NCBI GenBank assembly: GCA_020442465.1
Contig: JAGRJY010000086.1
Coordinates: forward strand, 1 to 64,000
Direction: 5' to 3'
DNA: 64,000 nucleotides
Source: Lysobacterales bacterium
Lineage (GTDB): Bacteria; Pseudomonadota; Gammaproteobacteria; Xanthomonadales; Xanthomonadaceae
Shown here piece by piece: positions 41,488-52,778 of the stretch. Position 1 is the first letter of the stretch; each line of letters starts with the position of its first letter. A program made the position numbers and the translations under genes. Under the pieces are notes generated by a model. The model had not been told where the DNA came from. It saw only the letters and a program-made list of their open reading frames with translations, and did not search any database.

Positions 41488-41592
41488 GTGGCAGAACTCC
41501 TCATCGGCGGTCGGGGTGACACGGGCGCCCCCAAGGACCGGCCCCGGCAGGCTCCGTGCACAGTATAGGTCCAGTTGATGACCAGGGAGGAT

Positions 41593-42237
41593 CTACCCGC
41601 CATGGGCGCCGTAGAGCTGGTGCCTGACGATATAGGCGGCCACCCCGGGATCGAGATCGACCGGGCTGCACTCCCCCTCGCCCAGGGCAGCGCGGATGGC
41701 CGTCGACGAGGCGGAGGACACCGGTGCCGGCGTCTGCCAGATTCGACCGCACGCCGACTGCAGCAGCTCCTCGGGAGCAGCCGCCTCGGACCAGCCCAGC
41801 TGCGCGTAGGGCGGCACCGCGTCGATGCCCGGCCGCTGCAGCACAAGCAGATGACTCAGCCGGGCCAGCGCCTCGGTTTCGTGCCACGAGGGCAAGCCCA
41901 CCGCCGCATCGATGCCGAGCATCAGAATCATGGGCACTTCGGATCCGAACTCTGCACGCAATGCGCGGAGCGTATCGACGGTGTAGCTCGGTCCGGCGCG
42001 GCGCATCTCGCGCCGGTCGACATGCGCCGCAGGCCAGTCGGCGAATGCCAGCTCGAGCATGCGCGCCCGGTGTTCGGCGGACGCCTGCGGTCGACGTCGA
42101 TGGGGCGGGTCGGCACAGGGAATCAGACGCAGCACCGCGCCCTCGAACAAGGCGCAAGCCTGCTCGGCGCAGGCCCGATGGCCGCGATGCACGGGGTCGA
42201 AGGTTCCGCCGTAGACGAGCTGCGCGACGCCGCTCAT
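41593..42237 (-). CDS. nadD: Nicotinate-nucleotide adenylyltransferase NadD
   Basis: 214 aa. It adenylates nicotinate mononucleotide in NAD synthesis. Seen: the nucleotide-binding YGGTFDPVHRGHRA with the HxxH-type motif near residue 15 and SSASSTAIR close to the end. Both are hallmarks. The ATG at 42237 overlaps the holA stop codon (ATGA), so translation is coupled. Confidence 0.96.
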   Translation of the reverse strand: MSGVAQLVYGGTFDPVHRGHRACAEQACALFEGAVLRLIPCADPPHRRRPQASAEHRARMLELAFADWPAAHVDRREMRRAGPSYTVDTLRALRAEFGSEVPMILMLGIDAAVGLPSWHETEALARLSHLLVLQRPGIDAVPPYAQLGWSEAAAPEELLQSACGRIWQTPAPVSSASSTAIRAALGEGECSPVDLDPGVAAYIVRHQLYGAHGG

Positions 42238-43262
42238 GCCGCGATGAGCAACTCGATCCCGCGACGCTCGGCCAACGCGAGCAGGATTCGCTCGATCAGG
42301 ATCCACGGGTCCTCGGTGCCTCGACCCTTGCTGGTCAGGTCAAGCCTGGCGCAGGCCGCACGCACCCGCTGACAGCCCTTCGGCCCGAGCCGCTTCATCG
42401 CCTGGCGGAACTGGCCCTGACGTGAACTCCAGATGCCGGCCTCCTGCATGGCGCGGTCCGCCTGCTGACCGGCAGCCAAGGCATCGGAAACCTGCCCGAG
42501 CAATTGCACCTGACCGGCCAGCCAGTTCATCACCGGCACGACCGCTTCGCCTTCCGCGCGCAGACCGCGCACGATGCGCAATGCCCGGGCGGCATCGCCA
42601 GCCATGGCGGCTTCGGTCATGCCGAATACCGAGAACCGCGCGCTGTCGGCGACCCAGGCCTCGATCTGGTCCCAGCCCAGTTTCTTCCCGGCCGCCAACA
42701 TCGCCAGCTTGTCGATTTCCTGCGCGGCAGCCAGCAGGTTGCCCTCGACACGCTCCACCAACATGGCGAGCGCCTCGCGCTCCACCTCCACCCCGGCCGC
42801 CTGCAGGCGTGCGTGCATCCAGTGCGGCAACTCTCCGCTGCGCAGGGGAGTGGCCCATACGACGACGCCGGTCTGCTCGACCGTGCGCGACCAGGCAGCA
42901 TCGTGCTGCTTGCTCCACTCGCCGGCCACGATCAGCACGCAGAAGTCGGGCGGCACCGTCGCGCAGAACGCCTCGATGGCTGCAGCGCCCGCCGCGCCGG
43001 GCTTGCCCGTGGGCAAACGAACCTCCAGCAGGCGGCGGGAGGAAAACAGCGAAAGCGCTGCCGTCTCCGCAGAAAAACCCTGCCAGTCGAACCCGGAGGC
43101 GACGTCGAAAACGGTACGCTCATGCCCCTGCCGCAGCGCAGCGGCGCGGATGGCATCCGCCGCTTCGATGCGAATCAGGTCCTCGTTGCCGGCCACGAGA
43201 TAGATCGGCGCCAACGGACCGGAGCCGAGGCGCTTGTCGAGTTGCGAGGGAGAAACCTGCAC
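42234..43262 (-). CDS. holA: DNA polymerase III subunit delta HolA
   Basis: 342 aa. Clamp-loader delta subunit that opens the beta clamp. Seen: the N-terminal VSPSQLDKRLGSGPLAPIYLVAGNE, as in other HolA proteins, then a Rossmann-like domain (VLIVAGEWSKQHDAAW) and the C-terminal collar region. No Walker motif is expected and none is present. The GTG at 43262 is chosen by N-terminal alignment; a TTG at 43298 would add 12 residues. lptE lies 51 bp upstream in the transcript. Confidence 0.94.
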   Translation of the reverse strand: MQVSPSQLDKRLGSGPLAPIYLVAGNEDLIRIEAADAIRAAALRQGHERTVFDVASGFDWQGFSAETAALSLFSSRRLLEVRLPTGKPGAAGAAAIEAFCATVPPDFCVLIVAGEWSKQHDAAWSRTVEQTGVVVWATPLRSGELPHWMHARLQAAGVEVEREALAMLVERVEGNLLAAAQEIDKLAMLAAGKKLGWDQIEAWVADSARFSVFGMTEAAMAGDAARALRIVRGLRAEGEAVVPVMNWLAGQVQLLGQVSDALAAGQQADRAMQEAGIWSSRQGQFRQAMKRLGPKGCQRVRAACARLDLTSKGRGTEDPWILIERILLALAERRGIELLIAA

Positions 43263-43313
43263 GGGTTCGATGATGCGCGTGAGGGCCGGGCGCGGCAACC
43301 GTGCCGCGCTGGC

Positions 43314-43811
43314 TCAACCGCCGCGGAAGTAGGCGTCCAGGCGACGCATCACCGCCGCCGCCATCTGCCGTTCCAGCTCTTCGCGTACCAGCGCCTCCTC
43401 GGCGGGCGAGCCCAGCGTCTGCCCGGCATCGAAGCGGTAGTCACGCTGCAGCTCGAGCGACTCCTCGCTGATCCTGGATTGGCCCTGGGCATCGAGCAGG
43501 CTGAAGGACACCTGATAAACCAGGGCAAACTCCTGCACCCGGCCGTCAGGTCCGATCGACAGGGGGCGGGTAGTCAGCTCGGCCTGGCTGACCAGCAGCG
43601 TGGCGGAGCCCGCCCCACCATCGAGCACGGCACCGGAACGCGACAACGCGCGCTCGAGCTCGGTCTGCAGCACGCCGAAAGCATCCGGTGTCTGCACCTG
43701 AAGCTGCCGCATGTCGCCGGGCAACACCACCTCACGGGCGAGGCGGAAGCCACAGGCGCCGAGCAGCAGGGCCATGGCGGCAAGGACGATCCATCGTCGG
43801 ACGAAGCGCAT
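43314..43811 (-). CDS. lptE: LPS-assembly lipoprotein LptE
   Basis: 165-aa outer-membrane lipoprotein that plugs the LptD barrel for LPS insertion. Seen: a signal peptide with lipobox LLGAC-GF, so Cys at about residue 20 is lipidated, then the LptE fold with CGFRLAREVVLPGDMR. The ATG at 43811 has AAGGAG 8 nt upstream; the in-frame GTG at 43820 falls on top of that ribosome binding site and is rejected. Between leuS (38 bp) and holA, the conserved order. Confidence 0.95.
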   Translation of the reverse strand: MRFVRRWIVLAAMALLLGACGFRLAREVVLPGDMRQLQVQTPDAFGVLQTELERALSRSGAVLDGGAGSATLLVSQAELTTRPLSIGPDGRVQEFALVYQVSFSLLDAQGQSRISEESLELQRDYRFDAGQTLGSPAEEALVREELERQMAAAVMRRLDAYFRGG

Positions 43812-43849
43812 GCTCTCCACTCCTTCTACGGTCAGGCGCGGCTCGTCGG

Positions 43850-46552
<2,703 letters not shown>

Positions 46553-46599
46553 TTATCGCAGTGCAGCATGGCGGGGAAGCGAGCCGCGGCCTGCTCGCG

Positions 46600-47793
46600 T
46601 CAGGCAGCCCGAGGAAGCTTGGCCGTCGCGGTTGCCGCCAGCGCTTGTTCGAGGTCGACCCATACGTCCTCGACGTGCTCGATGCCCACCGACAGCCGCA
46701 TAAGACCCGCGGTGATGCCGGTGCGCGCCTGGGTTTCGGGGTCGACCACGCGGTGGGTGAGTCCGGCCGGATGCTGGATCAGCGTGTCGACGGAGCCGAG
46801 ACTCACCGCTGGAGTGATCAGCGAGACGTGCTGCATCACGCGCGCAGCTGCCTCGCGACCGTCGCGCACCTCGAACGCCATCAAACTGCCCGGACCGCGC
46901 ATCTGGCTTCGACAAAGCTCTGCATTGCGCACCGTGCCGAGACCCGGATAGAACACCTTGCCGACAGCGGCGTGCGCCGCCAGGCGCTGGGCCAACTCGA
47001 TGGCGTTGGCCTGCGCGCGCTCGACGCGCAGGGCAAGCGTAGCCAGGCCCCGATGCAGCAGGTACGCAGCGAACGGATGCAGGATGCTGCCGGTGGCCGC
47101 ACGCATGGTGCGCAGCGGCTTCGCCAGTTCGTCCGCGCAGCAGATCACCCCGGCGACAACGTCGCCGTGCCCGCCGAGGAACTTGGTCGCGCTGTGCATG
47201 ACGTAGGTGGCGCCGAGCGCGAGCGGGTTCTGCAGGACCGGCGTCGCGAAGGTCGAGTCGACCAGCACGGGCACGCTGCCGGCGTCGGCCACCACGGCGC
47301 GAATATCCACCAGGTCCACGGTCGGGTTGGCTGGCGTTTCGATAATCACCAATGCGGTGTCGGGCCGCAGCGAGGTCTGCACGTCTTCGGCGAGCACGAA
47401 CTCGGCCTCCATGCCGAGCAGACCGCTCGCCAACAGGTGATCCGATGTGCCGTAGATGGGGCGCACCACCAGCACGTGTCTGCCCCGCGACTGCGCCGCC
47501 AGCAGCACGGCAGTCAACGCTGCCATGCCCGATGCATACGCGACGCAGGCTTCAGCCTTTTCGAGTTCGGCGATCGCGCGCTCGCAGCGCGCCACGGTCG
47601 GATTGTGCAAGCGCGCATAGATGGAATTGGCCGCGCTGCCCTCCCCCGCCACCAGTGCATCCAGACTGGCGGTGCCCTCGTCGAGATCGCGCACCGGATA
47701 GGTCGAGGACAGATCAATCGGCACCGCATGCACCCCCAGGCGAACAAGATCTTCCTTGCCGGCGTGCACAGCTACGGTCTCGAGACGGTTCAT
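46600..47793 (-). CDS. PLP-dependent trans-sulfuration enzyme (Cys/Met metabolism family)
   Basis: 397-aa fold-type I PLP enzyme of the cystathionine gamma-synthase/gamma-lyase/methionine gamma-lyase family. Seen: the PLP lysine in HSATKFLGGHGDVVAG and the phosphate-contact region SIYARLHNPT; the C-terminal SLGSVDTLIQHPAG and LMRLSVGIEHVEDVW are typical. At the position after the conserved Tyr-Gly (Cys in methionine gamma-lyases, Gly in cystathionine enzymes) this protein has Thr (IYGTSDHL), so it is not a canonical member of either and the exact reaction is open. The start at 47793 has GAAGGA upstream. Divergent from an Lrp regulator, which probably controls it. Confidence 0.88.
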   Translation of the reverse strand: MNRLETVAVHAGKEDLVRLGVHAVPIDLSSTYPVRDLDEGTASLDALVAGEGSAANSIYARLHNPTVARCERAIAELEKAEACVAYASGMAALTAVLLAAQSRGRHVLVVRPIYGTSDHLLASGLLGMEAEFVLAEDVQTSLRPDTALVIIETPANPTVDLVDIRAVVADAGSVPVLVDSTFATPVLQNPLALGATYVMHSATKFLGGHGDVVAGVICCADELAKPLRTMRAATGSILHPFAAYLLHRGLATLALRVERAQANAIELAQRLAAHAAVGKVFYPGLGTVRNAELCRSQMRGPGSLMAFEVRDGREAAARVMQHVSLITPAVSLGSVDTLIQHPAGLTHRVVDPETQARTGITAGLMRLSVGIEHVEDVWVDLEQALAATATAKLPRAA

Positions 47794-47884
47794 GGCGCCA
47801 TCCTTCGGTGAGGTGGGCCAATTTTGTGGATAATTCCGCCTTGATTGTCCTTTCCGAATAATATTTCGCACCGGAGCATCCGCG
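47794..47884. promoter_or_regulatory. Divergent promoter/operator between PLP enzyme and Lrp regulator
   Basis: A 91-bp gap that is strikingly AT-rich for this genome. It contains GGATAATTCC and a near-palindrome CGAATAATATTTCG at 47855-47868, plus TTGATT at 47841. These are the expected place for both promoters and for an Lrp-family operator. The exact -35/-10 pairs could not be fixed. Confidence 0.6.
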
Positions 47885-48358
47885 ATGCACCTCGACCGAA
47901 CCGACTTCGCCTTGCTGCGACTCCTGCAGAAGAATGCGCGGCTGACCAACAAGGAACTCGCGGAAAAAACCGGTATTGCGCCGTCCACCGCGCTGGAACG
48001 GATTCGGCGGCTGCGCGAAGCACGGGTCATCGACAGCTATCGGGCCGAGCTCAACCCCCATGCCGTCGGCATCGGCCTGCAGGCCCTGGTCGCTGTACGT
48101 CTCGCTCGACATTCCCGCGCGCTGGTCGACAGCTTTCACGAACACCTGCTGCAGCTGCCCGAGGTGATCGCGTTCTACCACGTCGCCGGCGCGGACGATT
48201 TCCTTGTCCATGTGGGTGTGCGCGACAGCGAGCACTTGCGTCACTTTGCCCTGTCGGCGTTCACCGAGCGGTCCGAAGTCGACCACATCGAGACCCACCT
48301 GATCTTCCAGTTCCGCCGCGCACCCAGCACGCCGGTCTACCTGTCCGAGGACGACTGA
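47885..48358 (+). CDS. Lrp/AsnC-family transcriptional regulator
   Basis: 157-aa feast/famine regulator. Seen: an N-terminal winged helix-turn-helix (LDRTDFALLRLLQKNARLTN then KELAEKTGIAPSTALERIRRL) and a C-terminal RAM ligand-binding domain (VAVRLARHSRALVDSFHEHL, then FYHVAGADDFLVHVGV and VDHIETHLIF). Local regulators of this family usually act on the adjacent divergent operon and respond to an amino acid; here that would be the trans-sulfuration-type enzyme, with methionine or cysteine derivatives as likely effectors (inference). Its 3' end overlaps the convergent gene at 48337 by 22 nt. Confidence 0.93.
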   Translation: MHLDRTDFALLRLLQKNARLTNKELAEKTGIAPSTALERIRRLREARVIDSYRAELNPHAVGIGLQALVAVRLARHSRALVDSFHEHLLQLPEVIAFYHVAGADDFLVHVGVRDSEHLRHFALSAFTERSEVDHIETHLIFQFRRAPSTPVYLSEDD

Positions 48359-48765
48359 ACCCGGCGATCAAGCAGTTGCTCGGCCCAGGGACGCACATCC
48401 TCGAGCCGGTCGAAGTGGGCGTGCGGGCACACGCCGTCGAACATGCGGTCGAAGACGCCGCGCATCATCGCGTAGCCCTCGACCTCGGGCCCGGCCACAT
48501 GCGCCGATCCGACAGCGCCGAGCTCGGCGACCATGTACTCAGCGGTCTCGCGATGCAGGGCCAGCGCGTCCAGGGTGCAGGTCATCGAGCCGCGCATCAC
48601 GCCGACGCCGACCCAGGGCCCGAGGCGTTGCATCGCTTGCGCGTGGGCCAGCGCCTGCTTGCGCCAGAGCACGACGAGTTCGCGGTTCCATGGACCACGC
48701 GCATGCGAAATCAGCAGCGGGTATTCGACGCTGATCCTGAGCTCGCCGTGTGGCTGGAAAGTCAT
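48337..48765 (-). CDS. Hypothetical protein
   Basis: 142-aa protein of unknown function. Not recognised. Seen: a soluble mixed alpha/beta sequence (MTFQPHGELRISVEYPLLIS, then HARGPWNRELVVLWRKQ), with an SH-A-R-G-P-WN pattern and a conserved-looking GVMRGSMTCTLDAL. It resembles single-domain STAS/SpoIIAA-like folds in strand-helix order only; this is a guess. The start ATG at 48765 has GCGAGG 8 nt upstream. It overlaps the lrp gene tail to tail. Coding character in this frame is normal for the genome. Confidence 0.6.
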   Translation of the reverse strand: MTFQPHGELRISVEYPLLISHARGPWNRELVVLWRKQALAHAQAMQRLGPWVGVGVMRGSMTCTLDALALHRETAEYMVAELGAVGSAHVAGPEVEGYAMMRGVFDRMFDGVCPHAHFDRLEDVRPWAEQLLDRRVQSSSDR

Positions 48766-48932
48766 GGGAGTGGTCCTCGCCGGAGGCGGACGGATACGCC
48801 TTGCGGATGGCAAGCATAGTCCTTTGCGCGCCGCGCGCGCCGGCGCGGGAGCTGCGCCGATGGCCGATCGGATGTCCGGGATTTGACACCGGATGAAAGG
48901 ATCCCGTACCCGGCTCGGCGACCCACGCCGAC

Positions 48933-49358
48933 CTATTGCCCGGGAAACCAGGGCGGCAGCTTGTTCGGCTTCTGCAGCGACTGGATCTTGCGCCGCGCCT
49001 GCTTGTCCGGCCGAACGGGTGGCGGGCGAAAGCCCGCCTGCTCGGCGCGACGCTGCGCACGCGCAACCTCGCGCGCCTGCACGGAGCTTTCCGATTCGAC
49101 GTAGAGCGCCTGCGCCACCGTCGCCGGCCCGCGCTGCTCGCTCACGCCCACCACCAGCACTTCGAAGCGCTCGCCAGCGCGGTCGATGATCAACCGGGTC
49201 TTCTCCCGCACGCGTCGCGCCGGCTTGTGCGCCGTCTGGCCGTCGACCTGGATGCGACCCAGCTCCACCGCTTCCTTCGCCAGCGTGCGGGTCTTGAAGA
49301 ACCGTGCTGCCCACAGCCAGACGTCGAGCCTGACCTCGTCGGAATCCGCCGCGCTCAA
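48933..49358 (-). CDS. hslR: Hsp15-like S4 RNA-binding protein
   Basis: 141-aa heat-shock protein 15 homologue. It binds free 50S subunits carrying nascent chains and helps recycle them. Seen: an N-terminal S4 domain (VRLDVWLWAARFFKTRTLAKEAV, then GRIQVDGQTAHKPARRVR) and a long basic C-terminal tail ending PWFPGQ. The stop of the upstream hydrolase gene overlaps its ATG (ATGA), so the two are coupled. 167 bp to the next gene downstream holds nothing recognised. Confidence 0.93.
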   Translation of the reverse strand: MSAADSDEVRLDVWLWAARFFKTRTLAKEAVELGRIQVDGQTAHKPARRVREKTRLIIDRAGERFEVLVVGVSEQRGPATVAQALYVESESSVQAREVARAQRRAEQAGFRPPPVRPDKQARRKIQSLQKPNKLPPWFPGQ

Positions 49359-50413
49359 GGCGATGGGTTGTGTTGCTGCATATGGGCCGAAAGTGTACGC
49401 CCGAGCGGTACCACGGCGTCGGGCAGCAATCCGCCGAATCGGTCTTCGAGCGCGCCCAGCGCCGAGCCCGCCTCGGCCTCGCGACCCGAATCCGCCATCC
49501 GCTGCACGTCGGCGAAGGCTGCATCGACCTCCGCGTCGAGCTGCTGCATGCAGGCGGCGTGTTCCGCGCCTACCGGTGGCACCGGACGTTCAAGCAGGTC
49601 CAGCGCCTTGTCGAGCCCGCGCCGGTCGGGCACCCAGTGGCCGATGCGCGGCACCCAGGCGATGTCGACGTGGGCCACACAGAGACGCTCGAAGTTCTCC
49701 CGCGAGCGTTCGTCCTTGGCGCGATTCGGCAGATCTTCGCCGCCGGTGGCGAAGACCACCTTGGTGCGGGTCTGGAACAGGCGCATGAGTTCGCGTGGTG
49801 AAGGAATCGGGCCCGCCTCTTCGCCGATCGGATCGGCTCCACCGACCAGCATCACGCCGCGGAACACGTCGGAGAATGCGACAGCCAACCGCTCGGCGAC
49901 GCGCGAGCCCCCGGAGAAACCGCCGACGTACACCCGCTCCGGATTGACCGGATAATGCTGTACGACGTGCTCGTATCCGTGCAGGGCCAAAGGCAACCTG
50001 CGCTCGATGTAGTTCTGCTGGTTGCCGGACCGGTAGGAAGACACCCAGATGATGCCGCGTCGCGACAGTTCGCGTTTCCAGTCCGGATGCAGCGGCATGG
50101 CGATCGGCATGGGCGAGTTGAACACCAGCAGGCCGTATCCGCCTTCTGGCTGCTTGCCCGGCACGAAGAGATCGAAACGCTCCTTCGCGAGGTCCACCGT
50201 GTGTTCGACGGCGACGACGCCGGACGCGCGTTCGAAACGCTGCAGTCGATCCAGCGTGGTCGGCGAGAAGATGCGCCGGGCATATTCCCACTTGGCGGCC
50301 AACGGTGAGTAGTCCGCGAAGGTTTGCTCCGGCATCCAGCCGGTCGGCGCCGAGCTCACGCCGTTCGCGATGCCCGCCCAGACGAGCATCGCGATTCCGG
50401 CACGGTGCGCCAT
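49355..50413 (-). CDS. Secreted alpha/beta hydrolase
   Basis: About 352-aa exported alpha/beta-hydrolase, PHB-depolymerase/esterase-like. Seen: an N-terminal signal peptide (AGIAMLVWAGIANGVSSA), the nucleophile elbow in RVYVGGFSGGSRVAERL (G-F-S-G-G), and a likely catalytic His in VPRIGHWVPDRRG. A helical C-terminal tail of about 80 residues follows. The start is unclear: ATG 50413 gives the cleaner signal peptide, GTG 50434 adds seven residues. Substrate unknown. Coupled to hslR, which suggests stress-related or co-regulated expression but does not define it. Confidence 0.78.
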   Translation of the reverse strand: MAHRAGIAMLVWAGIANGVSSAPTGWMPEQTFADYSPLAAKWEYARRIFSPTTLDRLQRFERASGVVAVEHTVDLAKERFDLFVPGKQPEGGYGLLVFNSPMPIAMPLHPDWKRELSRRGIIWVSSYRSGNQQNYIERRLPLALHGYEHVVQHYPVNPERVYVGGFSGGSRVAERLAVAFSDVFRGVMLVGGADPIGEEAGPIPSPRELMRLFQTRTKVVFATGGEDLPNRAKDERSRENFERLCVAHVDIAWVPRIGHWVPDRRGLDKALDLLERPVPPVGAEHAACMQQLDAEVDAAFADVQRMADSGREAEAGSALGALEDRFGGLLPDAVVPLGRTLSAHMQQHNPSP

Positions 50414-50482
50414 CACCCTAGCATTCACCTTCACCCTCGCATCGCATGAATCCTCGACAACGAGGATGACCCCGCCTTCGGG

Positions 50483-52354
50483 CTATCGCAAGATCGCGCG
50501 ATTCACTCTGGCGATGAATCCTGCCGGGTCGTCGAGTGCGGCACCTTCGGCGAGCTGTGCCTGTTCGAACAGCAGCAGGGCGAGGTCCTGCGAAGTGGCA
50601 TCGTCACCGTTCTCACCAAGTCGCTGTACGAGACCATGCGCCGGGTTGATCTCGAGCACCGGCTGCGACGAAGGCGCCTCATGCCCGGCCGCCTTGAGCA
50701 GCCGCTGCATGTGCAGGGCCATGTCCTGGTCCTCGATGACCAGGCAGGACGGCGACGAAGTCAGACGATCCGACACGCGCACGTCCTTGACGCGCTCTCC
50801 GAGCAGGTCCTTGAGCTTCTTCACCGTATCGCCGGAAGCCTTCTTCAACTCCTCGCGTTCGGCCTTGTCAGCCGGTTCCCCGAGGGCGTCCAGGTCCAGC
50901 TCGCCCTTGGCCACGCTCTTCAGCGACTTGCCGGCGTATTCCTGCAGGTAGCCGATCATCCATTCGTCGATACGCTCGTGCAGCAACAGCACCTCGACCT
51001 CACGCGCCTTCAATGCCTCCAGCTGCGGGCTGTTCCGTGCCGCATTCCAACCGTCGGCCGTGAGGTAGAAGATTTCCTTCTGCTCGGGTTTCATCCGCGC
51101 GATGTAGTCGTCCAGCGAAGTCAGGTCGGTCGCTTTCTCGCTGCGCGTCGAAGCAAAGCGCAGCAGCTTGGCGATGCGCTCACGATTGGCATGGTCCTCC
51201 GCGACGCCCTCCTTGAGCAGCGGCCCGAATTCTTCCCAGAAGCCCACGTACTTGTCGGTCTCCTCGCCTGCAACCCGATCAAGCAGGTCGAGCACACGCC
51301 GGGTCAGCGCCGACTTCAGCTTGTCCAGCTGTCGGGTGTTCTGCAGCAGCTCTCGAGACACATTCAACGGCAAGTCGTCGGAATCGACCACGCCGCGCAC
51401 GAAACGGAGATACGCCGGGAGCATCTGCTCCGCGGCGTCCATGATGAAGACGCGCTTCACGTACAGGCGCAGACCCTTGCGTTCGTCGCGGTTGAACATG
51501 AAGTCGAACGGCGCCTTCCTCGGCACGTACAGCAGGGACGTGAAGTTCTGATTGCCTTCGACGCGGTTGTGCGTCCATGCCATCGGCTCGTTGAAGTCGT
51601 GGCTGACGTGCTTGTAGAAGGTCTGGTAGTCCTCGTCGTTCAATTCCGATTTCGGACGCGTCCACAGTGCCGAAGCCTGATTGACCGTCTCGCGCTCGTC
51701 GGTTGGCTTGCCGTCCTCCAGTTTCGGCACGCTGATCGGGAAGGCGATGTGATCCGACCAGGTCGTGATCAGCGAACGCAGCTTCCAGGTCTGCAGGTAT
51801 TCGTGCGCATCGTCCTTCAAGTGCAGGGTGATGCGGGTGCCACGCGGCAGATCGTCCACCGCTTCCAGCGTGTATTCGCCGGTGCCATCGGACACCCAGC
51901 GCCAGCCTTCCTGCGCACCGGCGCGGCAAGTCTCGACAGTGACCCTGTCGGCCACGATGAAGGCGGAATAGAACCCCACGCCAAACTGGCCAATGAGATT
52001 GGCGTCGGCCTTCTGACCCTGGCTGAGCTGATCGAGGAACTTCTTCGTGCCCGATCGCGCGATCGTGCCGAGATTGTCGATCAGCTCCTCGCGGCTCATG
52101 CCGATGCCCGAGTCGCGGATGGTCAGCGTCTTGGCGTCTTCGTCGGCATCGATGTCGATCCGCAGCTCGGATTGGCTGCCATAGAGGTCGGCGTTCTGCA
52201 GCGCTTCGAAGCGCAGCTTGTCGCAGGCGTCGGAGGCATTCGACACCAGCTCGCGCAGAAAGATGTCGCGGTTGGAATACAGCGAATGGATGACGAGGTG
52301 CAGCACCTGCTGCACTTCGGCTTCGAACTTGAACGACTCAACGGCCGTGGTCAT
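50483..52354 (-). CDS. htpG: Hsp90 chaperone HtpG
   Basis: 623-aa bacterial Hsp90. Seen: the N-terminal ATPase domain with LRELVSNASDACDKLRF, the GHKL motifs DSGIGMSREELI and GQFGVGFYSAF, the middle domain, and the C-terminal dimerisation domain. Length is near the 624 of E. coli. The start ATG at 52354 has GGGGAC upstream. It is preceded by a sigma-32 type promoter, so heat-shock control is likely. Confidence 0.98.
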   Translation of the reverse strand: MTTAVESFKFEAEVQQVLHLVIHSLYSNRDIFLRELVSNASDACDKLRFEALQNADLYGSQSELRIDIDADEDAKTLTIRDSGIGMSREELIDNLGTIARSGTKKFLDQLSQGQKADANLIGQFGVGFYSAFIVADRVTVETCRAGAQEGWRWVSDGTGEYTLEAVDDLPRGTRITLHLKDDAHEYLQTWKLRSLITTWSDHIAFPISVPKLEDGKPTDERETVNQASALWTRPKSELNDEDYQTFYKHVSHDFNEPMAWTHNRVEGNQNFTSLLYVPRKAPFDFMFNRDERKGLRLYVKRVFIMDAAEQMLPAYLRFVRGVVDSDDLPLNVSRELLQNTRQLDKLKSALTRRVLDLLDRVAGEETDKYVGFWEEFGPLLKEGVAEDHANRERIAKLLRFASTRSEKATDLTSLDDYIARMKPEQKEIFYLTADGWNAARNSPQLEALKAREVEVLLLHERIDEWMIGYLQEYAGKSLKSVAKGELDLDALGEPADKAEREELKKASGDTVKKLKDLLGERVKDVRVSDRLTSSPSCLVIEDQDMALHMQRLLKAAGHEAPSSQPVLEINPAHGLVQRLGENGDDATSQDLALLLFEQAQLAEGAALDDPAGFIARVNRAILR

Positions 52355-52385
52355 GGGCGTCCCCGTGAGAAAAGCACTGCGGCGA

Positions 52386-52413
52386 AGATGGGTCCACAGG
52401 CGCGCTTTTCAAG
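52386..52413 (-). promoter_or_regulatory. Sigma-32 heat-shock promoter of htpG
   Basis: On the minus strand CTTGAAA (52407-52413) stands 14 nt from CCCATCT (52386-52392). This is a near-perfect match to the RpoH consensus CTTGAAA-N13-15-CCCCATNT. The -10 ends 31 nt before the htpG start codon, giving a leader of about 25 nt. Confidence 0.88.
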
Positions 52414-52732
52414 GAGGATCGGTCTTCCGACCCGACCGGGAGCCCGACGAATGGCCCGCCGAGATGGGTGATGCGCGGAGGAAAACCATCCGCACCCGTC
52501 CCGGGTCGACGACATCGGAATACCGCTGCGGAAGCACGTACGGACGACCGCACGAGAGCGCCGACACCATGGCGACGCCCCGATGTCTTCCACTGCACGG
52601 CATCGACCCGAACGCATCGATGCAAGCACTTCGATGCATGGGTCGGGCCGCCGTGACATCAAAGCAGGCCGACGGACGAGGGGTCAGCAGAACCGGTTCG
52701 ACACCTTCGCCGGCGTGGAACTCCGGAAACGA
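52414..52732. other. Intergenic remainder between htpG promoter and rplS terminator
   Basis: About 320 bp with no recognised gene or element. Plus-strand open frames here are antisense shadows with no start signals. It lies downstream of the rplS terminator and upstream of the htpG promoter. Confidence 0.45.
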
Positions 52733-52756
52733 AAACGGCCGCTTGCGCGGCCGTTT
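52733..52756 (-). terminator. Rho-independent terminator of the rpsP-rplS operon
   Basis: A 10-bp perfect stem (AAACGGCCGC at 52733-52742, GCGGCCGTTT at 52747-52756) with a 4-nt loop. On the minus strand the stem runs into TTTTCGTTT. It lies 23 nt after the rplS stop. Confidence 0.88.
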
Positions 52757-52778
52757 CGAATCAGGCGACGAGTCGGGC

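Noticed and set aside
50636-52471. Plus-strand 611-codon frame opposite htpG
   Set aside because: Antisense shadow; htpG is unambiguous.
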